Notes: generated from the sequence alone by a model not told the origin. A stretch of DNA of 64,000 bases from Leptobrachium leishanense (GCA_009667805.1 CM019063.1:61837506-61901505); one strand, 5' to 3'; numbered from the stretch's first letter, positions 1 to 10,820 are shown. Program-made: numbers and translations.

Positions 1-1360
1 TACCATTATTTCCATCATATCCAATAATTTACTATAAAAAAAATGATATGAAATATGATGAAAAAAAATGGTAAAAACACACCTTTTCCGTAATTTAATC
101 CCCAAAAAAGACCCCGACTAAATAGTTTCAGAATTTTGTCCCGAGAATAGAAATACCCAATTTTTACATGTTTTTCCTTTTTAACCCCTTCACTGCTGAG
201 CCAGTTCACCTATGTGCGCTGCGCTCATTCTCACCACCATTTTGTGCTAATTCTTTTTAGATGACAGCCTAGGTCCTATTTAACTAAACCCCCCCCCCCC
301 CCGACAAAAAACTGTAAAAAAAAATTATTAATTTTATTACATTTTTATTTTTTAATTTTATTGTTAAACCAAACCTGGTCATGTTTGGTATCATTGGAAA
401 GGCCATGATCAGGCCTTTCCAATGATGTCAAATATGACCATCTAGCTGAATCGAGAGATAAGGGGGATCCTTCGGATCCCCTTAACCCTCTAGCTGCCAC
501 GTAGAGATAACTGGCCCACTGACATCCTCACACATATGGTGAGGTTGTCAGTGGGTGGGGGGGGGACCTGGAGTCTTGGCTGACATCCAAGATGTCAGCC
601 CCATCCAGGTTCGAATCGCGTTTTGGTGCCGAATCGCGATCCGGCAGCGACAATGTTAATGCTATACACCGCTGAAAAGGGGAGACTCTCCCATTTCCAG
701 CGGTGCAAAAAGCATCACTGTGCGTTGCATGGTTGGGGAGATAGAGGGCTCCAAATGAGCCCCCCCCCCTTCCTGAATTTTTACTACCGGCGCTTGCCGA
801 TGGCGTCATCACACAGTGCGATGACGTCATCGGATCCGCCGGCCCCCAGGAAATGGCGAGGCAAGCTTCCAGCTTGCCATAACCGCCGAGGGAACAAGCG
901 AGGAAGGTGAGTATCGGCGGGAGCAGTGACGTGCGGTGAGGTCAGTGGCTGGTGAGGCACTGGTTAGTAACAGAGCCAGAAATACAAATGCAAAACAGCC
1001 AAAAAACATTCTAGCTCCCAAAGAGGAGGCTTCAGGCATTTAGTACATCAGAAGGACAGACACTGCGAGTAAGGACTGACTGGAAGCCGATTCTGTTCCC
1101 ACAGACCTTTTATACAGAACAATTATCTTCCAATATGCCTTCTAGGGTTGCACCGATACCGATACTAGTATCGATATCGGTGCCGATACCGGGTACTGCA
1201 GGAGTACTTGGTACTCGTGCAGTACCCCCGATATTTTTTTCCGATACCGGAAGCCGGCATTGAGCCGGCTTGCCGGCATCCGAGGGGCTGGGGCGGCTGT
1301 CCGAATGCTCTATCGGCATTCGGACAGGCCCTGCAGCTGCTCTCCGCATTGTTTAATACT

Positions 1361-1515
1361 TACCTTCCTTTAGCGACGCCGGGAAAGTCTTCGCGTGCGC
1401 GCTCCTTGGAAGATCCCCAGCTGCGACCACGTGGGACCATGTGATTGCGGCTGGGGTCCTTCCAACGAGCGCACGCGCGGGAACTTTCCCGGCATCGCTA
1501 AGGAAGGTAAGTATA
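1361..1515. repeat. Palindrome 1 inside hAT B
   Basis: The two arms are near-perfect inverted copies: CTTCCTTTAGCGACGCCGGG at the left is matched by a CCCGGCATCGCTAAGGAAG arm at the right, about 70 bases each with almost no loop. A strong cruciform or hairpin is possible. Confidence 0.9.
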
Positions 1516-1596
1516 AACAAAGTGAGGAGAGCAGCTGCAGGGCCTGTCCGAATGCCGATAGAGCATTCGGACAGGCCTGCAGCTGCTCTCCGCTCA

Positions 1597-1757
1597 TACT
1601 TACCTTCCTGAGCGACGCCGGGAAAGTTTCCGCGCGTGCGCTCGTTGGAAGGACCCCAGCCGCGATCACATGGTCCCACGTGGTCGCGGCTGGGGACCTT
1701 CCAAGGAGCGCGCGCGTGCGAAGACTTTCCCGGCGTCGCTAAAGGAAGGTAAGTATG
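1597..1757. repeat. Palindrome 2 inside hAT B
   Basis: This is a second palindrome built from the same arm sequence as the one at 1361-1515. It begins with an ACTTACCTTCC motif and ends in GGAAGGTAAGT. The two palindromes are separated by an inverted CCTGTCCGAATGC module, giving a repeat of inverted repeats. Confidence 0.88.
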
Positions 1758-1759
1758 AG

Positions 1760-1990
1760 TGGAGGGGGGGCAAATCCATGTGCTGGGGGGCAGTATCCAC
1801 GAGCTGGGGGGCATTATCCACGTGCTGGGGGGCATTATCCATGTGCTGGGGGGCAGTATCCGCGAGCTGGGGGGCATTATCCACGAGCTGGGGGGCATTA
1901 TCCACGAGCTGGGGCAGATCCAGGAGCTGGGGGGGGGGCAATATCCATGAGCTGGGGGGGCAATATCCATGAGCTGGGGGGGGCATATCT
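1760..1990. repeat. 21-bp minisatellite (GAGCTGGGGGGCATTATCCAC)
   Basis: About ten imperfect units of roughly 21 bases, each with a GAGCTGGGG core followed by GCATTATCCAC or GCAATATCCAT. Open frames across it are periodic artefacts. The core is shared with the larger array at 27541-28335. Confidence 0.9.
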
Positions 1991-2226
1991 ATGAGACCTG
2001 GGGGCTTTATATGAGGTCTGTTCTTATTGGAAAGCGTCACGTGACATAAAATAAAAGTATTGGTACTTGGTATCGGTGAGTACTTGAACAAAAGTATCGG
2101 TACTCGTACTCGGTCTTAAAAAAGTGGTATCGGTGCATCCCTAATGCCTTCTAAATTGCATTGGCAAAGACTTCCTAAATTAAGAATCTACAGTCCTGGG
2201 TCCTTGTACCTGGACTTGTTTTCATA

Positions 2227-2400
2227 CAGGGTTATTCATTCAGAGAGGTGAAAAGCCGGAGAATGACTGGAGAATGGAAAATTCTAGGTCAAAATAGCAG
2301 ATCATGAAAGGGAAAAATTTTTTTGGTTTGGCTATTTTGACCTAGAATTTTCCATTCTCCAGTCATTCGCCTGCTTTTCACCGCTCTCTGAATAACCCTG
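2227..2400. mobile_element. MITE, CAGGGTTATTC-ended, palindromic (copy a)
   Basis: Ends are CAGGGTTATTC and GAATAACCCTG, and nearly the whole element is a hairpin: GAATGACTGGAGAATGGAAA on the left pairs with the TTTCCATTCTCCAGTC arm on the right. ATA flanks both sides (2224-2226 and 2401-2403), suggesting a 3-bp target duplication. Confidence 0.85.
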
Positions 2401-2403
2401 ATA

Positions 2404-2568
2404 CAGGGCTATTCAGAAAGAGGTGAAAACCTTGAGAATGAGTGGAGAATTGAATTCTAGGTCAAAATAGTCAAACCAGAAAAATTCTCCCATTTATCTC
2501 ACTTTCCAAATTGGCTGTTCATTTTCCTGACAATTCTCAAGGTTTTCACCTCTCTCTGAATAACCCTG
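2404..2568. mobile_element. MITE, CAGGGCTATTC-ended, palindromic (copy b)
   Basis: This second hairpin element abuts copy a, sharing the central ATA at 2401-2403 and ending before ATA at 2569-2571. The arms are diverged: CTTGAGAATGAGTGGAGAAT on the left against the GACAATTCTCAAG side on the right. It is related to but not identical with copy a. Confidence 0.82.
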
Positions 2569-3885
2569 ATATTTTAGGCTCAGAAAAAAAAAAGGTTAAG
2601 CCAACGCTTGCCCCTGGCAAAACACACAGCGCATGTGAAAGAAAGGGTGTGTAAAGAGACTGGCACTGTAAGAACACACACACACAGCTCTATATGCTGC
2701 CCCTATAACAAAAGTATTAAGAGGAGCCTGGCCACATCCATTAGGTTTCCTTAAAGCACCTATACATTTTGCGTCATTCATATTATACTGAAGGGAAAGC
2801 AAGCCACTGACCCAACCTGACTTCTGCACTCTGCAGGGCAGCACTGACAGGGAGCTAAATGGAGATCTGACACCCCAGCCCAAAGCCAGTGACCCATGAA
2901 GCACATGCTGTGATCTGACAGCCCTGGTAGAAGAGGAGTTGAGAGATGTCTTGCTGGCAACTTTGCATCTGCTGAGTCCCCCACCTGTCCTGTCCCTCCC
3001 CAGGCAGCCTGGCTAGAGGTACAATACACCATACAGATTGGCAGCTAAGCACTATCTGAACATCAGCACAGAGGAAAGCCATGGCCTCTCTCCCCCCCCA
3101 TCATTAACCCTCTTCCCCCCCCCCCCGTGAGGTCACTTACCTTGCAGCTGGGCAAAGAGGGCTTCCTGCTGCTGCACCCCCTCAGATCCCTCCTGGGGGG
3201 CAGATATGTTGTGCATTCTTCCATCCCCAGTTAGCAGACAATAACCAGCCTGGGGTATAACTGGGCATCCCCAGCTGTGGCAGAGCAGGGCACCCCTGTG
3301 CCAGGCTCCTGGACTGCAGCTCCCCATGCAGCCAGTCAGGGGTTGTCCATCATGCAATCTTTTCACAGCCTGCATTGGAGGGCTGCCTGGCCTAACTGCT
3401 AGACTTCCTGTCAATCAGAGGCAGTCCTCTAATGTAGGGGCTTTCTGGGAATGGCTTGGACCAATGGTGCTTTCCCATTGGTCCAAGCTTTCCCATGCTC
3501 TATCAGTGCCTGTCAGTCTGTGCGGCACTAATGAGCAGTGATCTCTGACGTGTGCTGCACACATCTTGAGCAGTTTACTCAATTAGTGCAGCGGGGAAAC
3601 GTCCTGCTATGCAAATTGCGTAGGCTGGAAAAACTAATGCCTGCAGAGGCAGAGGACGGAGCTGACAGCGGGGGGGAGCAGGTGAGTTTGTTTTTAGTTT
3701 ATTATTTTATCACTTAATGGCAGGTGCGGCTGTGCCTCACTTGCCTCCACTGAGTGCACGTCCCTGGGCGGGAGGGAGGTTAGAAGCGGTAAGGGAGACC
3801 TGTGGGCAGGACGTACATAGTACGTCAGTGGTCGGGAAGGGGTTAATAGAAGTATTTTTTACCGTAGTGTGGCCAACTATATATA

Positions 3886-4589
3886 GGGCTCTATTACATT
3901 CTCTGCACAATTGCGCTCGCGCAGCGCAATTTTTTGCGCACGAAAAAAAATGTTATCTCGTGAAAATTAACGCGGTATTACGATCCGAGCGCATATTTTC
4001 TTCCAAGATTTTTTGTGCGCAAATCCGACGCGCAAAGCCGTTTGCAAATGAACGTTGCGTGCAGGAGTCGGTGGGCAGACTGTTTTGTCACGGGAATCAG
4101 CGAACATCAATCACCCATTTCCAATAAAATATTTACAAACTAAAAAAAAAAAGAATTAACAACCACCAGCCAAAAAAATAAAAAATTAACAATGACACAA
4201 TTTATAAATTTTAATGTTTGGGTATGTGTAGAATGTGTAACTGTACTGTGCTGTATTGTTTTTTTCGTGCTGGTTTATTTCGTTTCAGCCAGAACGATCA
4301 CATTTACAGTTACCACTTGCTTTTCAAAGACGTTACGAAAATGCGCGCAAACTTTCGTTGCGCAAAGATTGTAATACCATCCGCATACCAGCGCATGAAC
4401 GCATTGGCACTGACAATGTTAAGTATAGGATGCGCTGGAAAATTTGTTTGCGCAGGGTCAATCGCGGTAGACGATTACGTGCATCGTTTGCGCGAACGTC
4501 GTAATACGACGTTCTGCGCAAATGGTTTTGCACTCGCGCACTCCCGCATTTGCGCGCAAAACAAATGCACGAAGAATGTAATAGGGCCC
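3886..4589. mobile_element. MITE of the GGGCCCTATTACATTCT family, copy 1
   Basis: Ends are GGGCTCTATTACATTCT and AGAATGTAATAGGGCCC, flanked by ATA at 3883-3885 and 4590-4592. The interior is rich in TTGCGCGCAAA-like motifs, and the arms are partly inverted copies. Four copies occur in the window (this, 14289, 37621, 48297), three with matching 3-bp flanks. A 3-bp duplication is the PIF/Harbinger habit, so I call it Harbinger-like. No coding capacity. Confidence 0.8.
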
Positions 4590-4661
4590 ATAATCTATTA
4601 TAAATATGAGCGCTGCTTGTGACCAGCAGGTAGATAAAGGATCCAGCCTCCCGTACAGGCG

Positions 4662-4763
4662 CTGCGACTCCCATCTCTGAAATGTCAGCTTATCCCAAAA
4701 CGCTGTATTTTACTGCGACTCCCATCTCTGAAATGTCAGCTTATCCCAAAACGCTGTATTTTA
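4662..4763. repeat. 51-bp perfect tandem duplication
   Basis: Two identical 51-base units lie at 4662-4712 and 4713-4763, beginning CTGCGACTCCCATCTCTGAA. Perfect identity points to a recent duplication or an assembly artefact. Confidence 0.9.
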
Positions 4764-5300
4764 TAATATGACAGCATTTAGGATATATATATATATATAA
4801 TGGAAATGGTGTAGCGATGTCTATGTCCTTTCACAGAATGGAGTCAGTCACATGAATTGTATTCTTAGGCTTCTCTTCTTTAGTGCTCCTCAAAGAAAAC
4901 ACAAGAGATACATCATAGTGCGACCCATCAACATGACATACACGTGTGGATAAATAGTTGCACTCACATGTAATAGAACCCTCCTGGTTCTGGATAATGT
5001 GCCTTAGGGATGTTATCGGCTTCCCAATTGCCCTTTCAGACAGGGTTCACTTGATCCAATGGAAGATCCAAGATGGAATAGATTTCTGTATCTCCAAATT
5101 CCACAGATATAGAGTTCCCCCCGAAAATATTTACAGGGAGACTGTGTTAAGCAAGACCACCCGTGCTGATCCAAATAAATCTGTGTCCCCAGAAGCGAGC
5201 TTTGAAGAGGATTATGACTCTGTTGAACCCATGGAGCAATGAGCGAAGATCTCCTATCATCATTTATCAGCGCTACCTACCTCTCTTTGTATTTTAAATA
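4764..5300. other. Unassigned stretch with an unrecognised 94-codon ORF
   Basis: A TA microsatellite lies near 4786-4800. An ORF at 4958-5242 (+) encodes 94 residues ending SVEPMEQ; its second half is acidic (EASFEEDYDSVEPMEQ). I do not recognise it. It has no splice context or neighbouring exon and could be chance or a retroelement remnant. Confidence 0.3.
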
Positions 5301-6924
5301 CAGTTGTGTTCAAACTTATTCAACCCCCACTGAAATTGAGTGTTTTGGCCAGTTTGACATTGATTTTGATCATTCAGTCATCTTGCTTACAATTAAATCA
5401 AAGAGGCACGTGTAGGTCAGACAAATATAACATAACATTTATAATGAAATAACCACAAATGTCTTTTCTGTGCTCACATCATTATCAGTTTTATTCAACC
5501 CCCAAGTGACATTCAATCTTAGTACTTAGTACAACATCCTTTTACAGTTATAACAGCTTTTAAACGTGAAGCATAGCTTGACACAAGTGTCTTGCAGCGA
5601 TCTACGGGTATCTTCGCCCATTCGTCATGGGCAAAAGCCTCCAGTTCAGTCACATTCTTAGGCTTGCGCACTGCAACTGCTTTCTTTAAGTCCCACCAGA
5701 GGTTCTCAATCGGATTTAAGTCTGGTGACTGCGATGGCCACTCCAAAATGTTCCAGCCTTTAATCTGCAACCATGCTCTAGTGGACTTGGAGGTATGCTT
5801 GGGATCATTGTCCTGTTGAAAGGTCCAACGTCTCCCAAGCCTCAGGTTTGTGACGGACTGCATCACATTGTCATCCAATATCTCCTGGTACTGAAGAGAA
5901 TTCATGGTACCTTGCACACGCTGAAGCTTCCCTGTACCTGCAGAAGCAAAACAGCCCCAAAGCATGATTGACCCCCCCCCCCCCGCCATGCTTCACAGTA
6001 GGCAAGGTGTTCTTTTCTTCATAGGCCTTGTTCTTCCTCCTCCAAACATAGCGTTGATCCATGGGCCCAAACAGTTCTAATTTTGTTTCATCAGTCCACA
6101 GAACACTATCCCAAAACTTCTGTGGTTTGTCCACATGACTTTTGGCATACTGCAGTCGACTCTTCTTATTCTTTGGAGACAGCAAGGGGGTGCGCCTGGG
6201 AGTTCTGGCATGGAGGCCTTCATTACGCAGTGTGCGCCGTATTGTCTGCGCTGAAACTTCAGTACCCACATCTGACAAATCTTTTCTCAGTTCCTCAGCA
6301 GTCACACGGGGACTTTTCTCCACTCTACGCTTCAGGTAGTGCACAGCAGTCGAAGTCAGCATCTTCTTTCTGACACGACCAGGTAGCGTTTCAACAGTGC
6401 CCTTTGCCTTGAATTTGCGAATGATGCTTCCTATGGTCTCTCTTGGTATGTTTAACATCTTTGCAATCTTCTTATAGCCATTGCCCTTCCTGTGAAGAGT
6501 AATCACCTCTTCTCTTGCCTTCCTGGACCATTCTCTTGACTTCACCATGTTTGTAACCACACCAGTAAATGTCTAGAAGGAGCTGAGTATCACAGTCATT
6601 TTAAAGCTGCCTAATTGGTGCTTATTATGCTTTATTGCTGCTCCGTGACATCCACAGGTGTTTTCAATACCTGATTGAAAACACTTGAATGAACCTCTGT
6701 TCTTCAGAGTGGTAGTCTTTAAGGGGTTGAATAATTGTGTCAATGAAGAATTCACAAAAGAAACATTTACTACTGTATTACAAAACCAATTGATGTCATT
6801 TTAGTTGCATATGGTTCTTTAAAAAGTCCTTGTAGGATTTCATTCTGAATACAATTACAAATGTACACTAAATTCCCTAAAACCCTTTACAGCATTGGGG
6901 GTTGAATTATTTTGAACACAACTG
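5301..6924 (-). mobile_element. Tc1-type DNA transposon, nearly intact
   Basis: Ends are exact inverted repeats: CAGTTGTGTTCAAA at the left and TTTGAACACAACTG at the right. TA precedes the left end (5299-5300); the right flank is TG, presumably a mutated TA. The element is 1624 bp, a normal Tc1 size, and carries one transposase gene on the - strand. Confidence 0.95.
5519..6548 (-). pseudogene. Tc1 transposase, one frameshift
   Basis: DDE transposase that cuts and pastes Tc1 elements at TA. The likely start is the Met of MVKSREWSRKAREEV at 6548; an upstream Met in frame at 6560 is possible. The N-terminal part carries the paired-like helix-turn-helix domains (GYKKIAKMLNIPRETIGSII). The catalytic core shows LWTDETK, then QQDNDPKHTS and [11 protein letters not shown], the DD34E signature. 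The C-terminus ends at a stop at 5519-5521. The only break is a frame change in a run of about 14 C on the + strand near 5971-5984, inside the GGGG segment after PTVKHGG. I see no nonsense codon, so it is either young or affected by a homopolymer error. Confidence 0.93.
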
Positions 6925-7239
6925 TGTGTATATATATATATGTCTCGCACATTAAGAAGGGGTTTCAAAACCTAAAGTATAATATTTCTTATTTGCAGTT
7001 CTAAAAGGTTACGCGATTTCTGCCCCATGTGGGCCTTTTATCATGATGGCTTTGACCTTGATAAACTCCCATATGAGGCCAAAACGTTGATACTTTTTTG
7101 AACAGTTTTAAAAGTTATAAACCCTTCCATCTTCCATGTATGACATATGCCCCGACACAAGGATTTATAGCACCTGAGGGTATATTGCATGATGGTATGA
7201 AGGCAGCGGTGAATGCCCTGCTGCGGGTGCTAATTATAT
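6925..7239. other. Unassigned spacer with a CCAAAACGTTG module
   Basis: No gene is seen. A TA microsatellite lies at about 6929-6940. At 7075-7090 the motif GAGGCCAAAACGTTGA follows a self-complementary stretch; similar modules occur at 34180, 39274 and 43881. Confidence 0.4.
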
Positions 7240-7244
7240 ACCTC

Positions 7245-7795
7245 CACATAGCCGATACTCGAGTATACCACTCGATTTTGGTGACAAACATTTACCTTAG
7301 AATTGGAGGGGTTGCGTTATATTCGAGACATCTGCATCGCGTGTAAAGGAAAAAAAACTTGCCTTGCTCTGGATCCCAAGTCTCGCGGAAGCTCTGGTAG
7401 TCTCGCTGAGGTGAATGCGGGCTTCCTGATTCCTGCAAACCCTTCAGGAACTCCCGGATTCGGGAGAGGTGGGATCCATCACGGCCAGAGGGCACGCTCG
7501 TTTAAGCCAATCTTTCGCCTCCACCAGCCATCTTATCGCTAGTAAAGTAGATGTGTGGCCGGCAGCTTCATACTTGGTAACAACTGCAATCATTCTAGAG
7601 CAGAGCACCCTGACCTGAGGGGGAACCTGACTGTGTTAAGAGAACCTGGAAGGATTTTAATTGTTTACCGGTACAGTAAAATTTTGCTCCTCACGTTATA
7701 TTCGAGTCTTGAGTATTCTCTCACTTCCATAATAAATCTCTATCCATTGCGTTATACTCGGGTCGCGCTATACTCGAGTATCTACGGTAATAAAG
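7245..7795. mobile_element. MITE with CGATACTCGAGTATA ends
   Basis: The left end around 7250 contains GATACTCGAGTATA, and the right end around 7765-7785 contains TATACTCGAGTATC. Several internal GTTATATTCGAG motifs recur. The inverted ends suggest a non-autonomous DNA transposon; pogo/Tigger is possible but not shown. Exact ends are uncertain. Confidence 0.5.
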
Positions 7796-8179
7796 TTTAT
7801 TATTGCAGAAGTCATCTACACATCACAGCAATTCAAAGAACTGCTTCACAGAGCTCATGTGCTACATTCCACATATGCAACTCTGGGTAAGACATGCAAA
7901 TGAAGTCTGTAATTTATTTTTATTTTTTTTGGCATCCTGGGTCTGTTTTCACACAGAACCCTCCAATCAATGCCTCGCCATACTAGATGGCTTATTTAGC
8001 AGAGGTCAGGTTTATACACGTACACGCTGCCTGGCCCTTCAAAAGAAGCCACCACCCATACAAACCTGCTATGATCTGGTGAGGCTTCTGTTGGTCAGGT
8101 CTAGGCTCAGCGACGTTCTGTGCCCAAAAAAATGAGGTCATGTGACTCCCTGAATGAACAGGTTTTTCCATCAATGGGT

Positions 8180-8530
8180 TTTTTCTCCCATGATGGCACA
8201 GCGGACATATTCCAAGATGACAATGCCAGGATTCTTTCCGCTCAAATTGTGCAAGAGTGGTTCAGGGAGCATCATTTTCACACATGGATTGGCCACCGCA
8301 CAGTCCAGACCTTAACCCCATTGAGAATCTTTGGGATAATGTGCTGGAGAAGACTTTACGCAGCGCCGCGACTCTCCCATCATCGATACAAGATCTTGGC
8401 CACAAATTAATGCGACTCTGGATGCAAATAAATGCTGTGACATTGCATGAGCTTATTGACACGATGCCACGGAGATTGCGTGCCGCAATCACAGCAAAAG
8501 CGACACAACCTAATATTGCAGTGTGTGACA
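8180..8530 (+). pseudogene. Tc1-like transposase C-terminal relic
   Basis: Only the last third of a DDE transposase remains. [18 protein letters not shown] (frame from 8120) covers the second Asp. After a frameshift near 8270, [20 protein letters not shown] covers the Glu, and the sequence ends with a PRRLRAAITAKA motif. The N-terminal two thirds and the inverted repeats are absent. This is an old relic, unrelated in detail to the four better preserved Tc1 copies here. Confidence 0.85.
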
Positions 8531-8949
8531 TTTTTTGGTGTGTGTGTGTGTGATGTAAGTATGTATTGACTTAAAATTTTACAGATTTAGAAATAAAAGT
8601 ATATAATTGTTTATTTTCTTTTTTTTATTTAATTTTTATTCATATTACATTCATAATTTTCACCAAACTTGAAAAATATATCCATAAACTCCTCATAATT
8701 GATGTTTTAGGCTAGGGTCAGACGAACGCATTTTTCCTGTCGACCGTCAAAAAGTGCGTCCGAACGAATGGACGTATTTTTTCCACGAATACGCGATAGC
8801 GGTCATATGATGCGCAATTATGGCCGTGATTTTTCACGGATCCAAACAAGGAAACTTTGGGCGTCTGGACGTGATGTTGGCCGGACATGAGCAGCGTCTG
8901 ACGTCTCCTAATCACGCACACACGCCGCTATGGTTATTTTGTTGGATGC

Positions 8950-10820
8950 GCCACCACTTTGATTGCCAAGCTAGGAAATGACATGCAATCAGAAAGGCCA
9001 CACGCAGGTCAGGCCCCTCCAACTGTGCAAAGACCCTGTATCAGACAGGAATTCAGTTTTAGACCAGTGCCTGTCAGTGTCATTACTAAACTTCTCCGTA
9101 ACCAAAAAATGAAATACCAGTCTGGACCTGATCAAATACCAGCAATGCTGCTTAAAATCAGTGCGCCAGCAATTGCAAATCCTGTCGCAACCCTAATCAA
9201 TGAATCACTGGCGACTGGATACATACCCAAACTCTGGAAGACTGCGAGAGTGGTACCTATCCATAAAAGTGGTGACAGTACTTTGGTATCCAACTACCGT
9301 CCAATATCGTTGCTCCCTGTAATGTCAAAAATTTTGGAAAAATGCGTCTACACACAATTACGTGATTACTATCAATATTGGAACTACTTAACCCCAGATC
9401 AATCCGGCTTCTGTCCAAATCACTCAACTACAACCGCCCTTTTAAAAGTTTGTAATGATATCCAAGCTGGGATGGAACAAGGAAACCTAACTGGAGCCAT
9501 CTTCCTTGATTTTGCCAAAGCCTTTGACACGGTAGACCATGGCATCTTGTTAGAAAAACTTAGAAACTCTGGTATTGCTGATCGCACGCTAACCTGGTTT
9601 CAATCATATGTATCCGACCGATCACAATATGTGTCAATTTCTGGCAGCTCCTCCCTCCCGCTCCGTCACGTGCGGTGTACACCAAGGCTCAATACTAGGC
9701 CCCCTGCTATTCACAATATTCATAAATGATCTGCCCAACGTCTGCAAAGCCTCAACTGTACACATGTACACAGACGACACCATAATCTATACCAGCAAAC
9801 CAAAATCTCTGGCAGCTGGAAGCCGTGCTGCAAGAACAATTCACAGAGGTAGAAAAGTGGATCAAACACAACAAACTTTTTTTAAATACTGACAAAACTG
9901 TTACAATGCTCTTTGGAACAAAACCTAAACTACACAAATTGCAAAATCCCCATATATGTGTTGGGACAAAACCAAATGGCACGCTGACCACAGTCACTTC
10001 TCTCAAATATCTAGGTATGTGGTTAGACCCAAATCTATCCTTTGGCCCCACATCGAAAAACTCTCATCTAAACTTTACCCCAAACTAGGTGCCCTGTACA
10101 GAAACAAATCCTGCCTGAGCCCCGCGGTAAGAAAGCAGATTGTACAACAAATGCTTATGCCGGCTATTGAATACGGAGATGTAGTGTACGCAGCCGCCCC
10201 GCAAACACATCTTCAGAAACTTACTACATTGTATAACTCCTTCTGCCGCTTTGCATTACAATGTAACTACATGACCCACCATTGTGACATGTTAAAAGAG
10301 CTAAACTGGCCATCACTAGAGTCTAAACGCACCTGTCACCTTTCCAGCCTGGTGTTTAAGAGCTTTTCTGGGAAGCTGCCACCCTACCTGAATAGGCTGC
10401 TTCCCCCAGCAGCTCCCTCATCCTATAACTTCCGATCCAGGACCAGCAACTTACTTGCAATACCGCAATACAAAAAGACAGCGGCTCGATCCTCATTTTC
10501 CTACAGAGCACCACAATTATGGAATAACCTCCCAGACGCCATCAAATCTTCCCCCAGTCTTAAGTCACTTGAGCTCCTTATTAACATACCTCAATGCGGA
10601 ATGCACCTGTAAACATGTAACACAGTGACTAACAGAAAATAAATATGTAGGAAATATAATCTGTATGTTTATGTTGTTTTTCAATATCTTGCATTTTATT
10701 ACTTTGTATTTCTGTAACTGTAACATTTCAATGTTTCTTGAACCCAGGACATACTTGAAAACGAGAGAAATCTCAATGTATCCTTCCTGGTAAAATCCTT
10801 TATAAAATAAAATAAATATG
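8950..10820 (+). mobile_element. Non-LTR retrotransposon (Jockey/CR1/L2/Rex1 group), 5'-truncated
   Basis: A 5'-truncated LINE begins around 8950 with reverse-transcriptase sequence and ends about 10820 in an AT-rich ATAAAATAAA tail. The 3' untranslated part contains GGACATACTTGAAAACGAG and a following AATGTATCCTTCCTGGTAA motif. The same tail recurs reversed at 55495-55560 and 56590-56660. The LINE lies inside the MITE at 8710-11025. Confidence 0.85.
8959..10612 (+). pseudogene. LINE reverse transcriptase, three frameshifts
   Basis: Copies LINE RNA into DNA at the target site. In order: GPDQIPAMLLK and NYRPISLLPVMSKILEK, then FLDFAKAFDTVDH (box A), GVHQGSILGPLLF (box B) and YTDDTIIY (box C; YADD is more usual). 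A C-terminal part follows with RNKSCLSPAVRKQIV, IEYGDVVYAAAP and SFSYRAPQLWNNLP, as in CR1/L2/Rex1-type proteins. The frame changes near 9640-9680, 9820-9840 and 10030-10070. The endonuclease domain is missing because of 5' truncation. The clade within this group is undecided. Confidence 0.92.

Larger units (their letters stand above)
1143..2143. mobile_element. hAT transposon B, non-autonomous, 8-bp TSD ATGCCTTC
   Basis: The left end TAGGGTTGCACCGATACC is mirrored on the right by TAGGGATGCACCGATACC read on the other strand. ATGCCTTC is duplicated exactly at 1135-1142 and 2144-2151. Subterminal GATACCGATACTAG-type repeats are typical of hAT ends. The interior has no transposase. It holds two similar palindromes (about 1361-1515 and 1597-1757), an inverted CCTGTCCGAATGC motif (about 1298-1580) and a 21-bp minisatellite (1760-1990). 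Confidence 0.93.
924..3766. mobile_element. hAT transposon A, non-autonomous, 8-bp TSD GGCGGGAG
   Basis: The ends are inverted repeats: CAGTGACGTGCGG on the left and, on the other strand, CAGGGACGTGCAC on the right. The 8-bp duplication GGCGGGAG lies at 916-923 and 3767-3774, fixing the boundaries and identifying the hAT superfamily. The element is a relative in inverted orientation of 39546-40252: both contain the hairpin built on GCTTGGACCAATGG and related flanks. It carries no transposase. It was later entered by the hAT at 1143-2143 and by two MITEs at 2227-2568. Confidence 0.9.
1..3842. mobile_element. TTAA-type DNA transposon (piggyBac- or Kolobok-like), left end outside the window
   Basis: Bases 1-185 match 34605-34800 and bases 185-900 match 36480-37200, so this is a second copy of the element at 34434-37312. 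The right end reads GTCGGGAAGGGG directly before TTAA at 3843-3846, as in the other copy. The interior holds short hairpins, such as the CTGACATC pair around 515-560, and no ORF I recognise. A hAT element (924-3766) interrupts it and accounts for most of its length. TTAA targets and CCCCTT-type ends fit piggyBac or Kolobok families; no transposase is present to decide. Confidence 0.7.

Noticed and set aside
893..915. AACAAGCGAGGAAGGTGAGT, considered as the end of an exon before a donor
   Set aside because: The same sequence region belongs to the TTAA element also present at 36480-37308, and the frame does not encode SEC11C.
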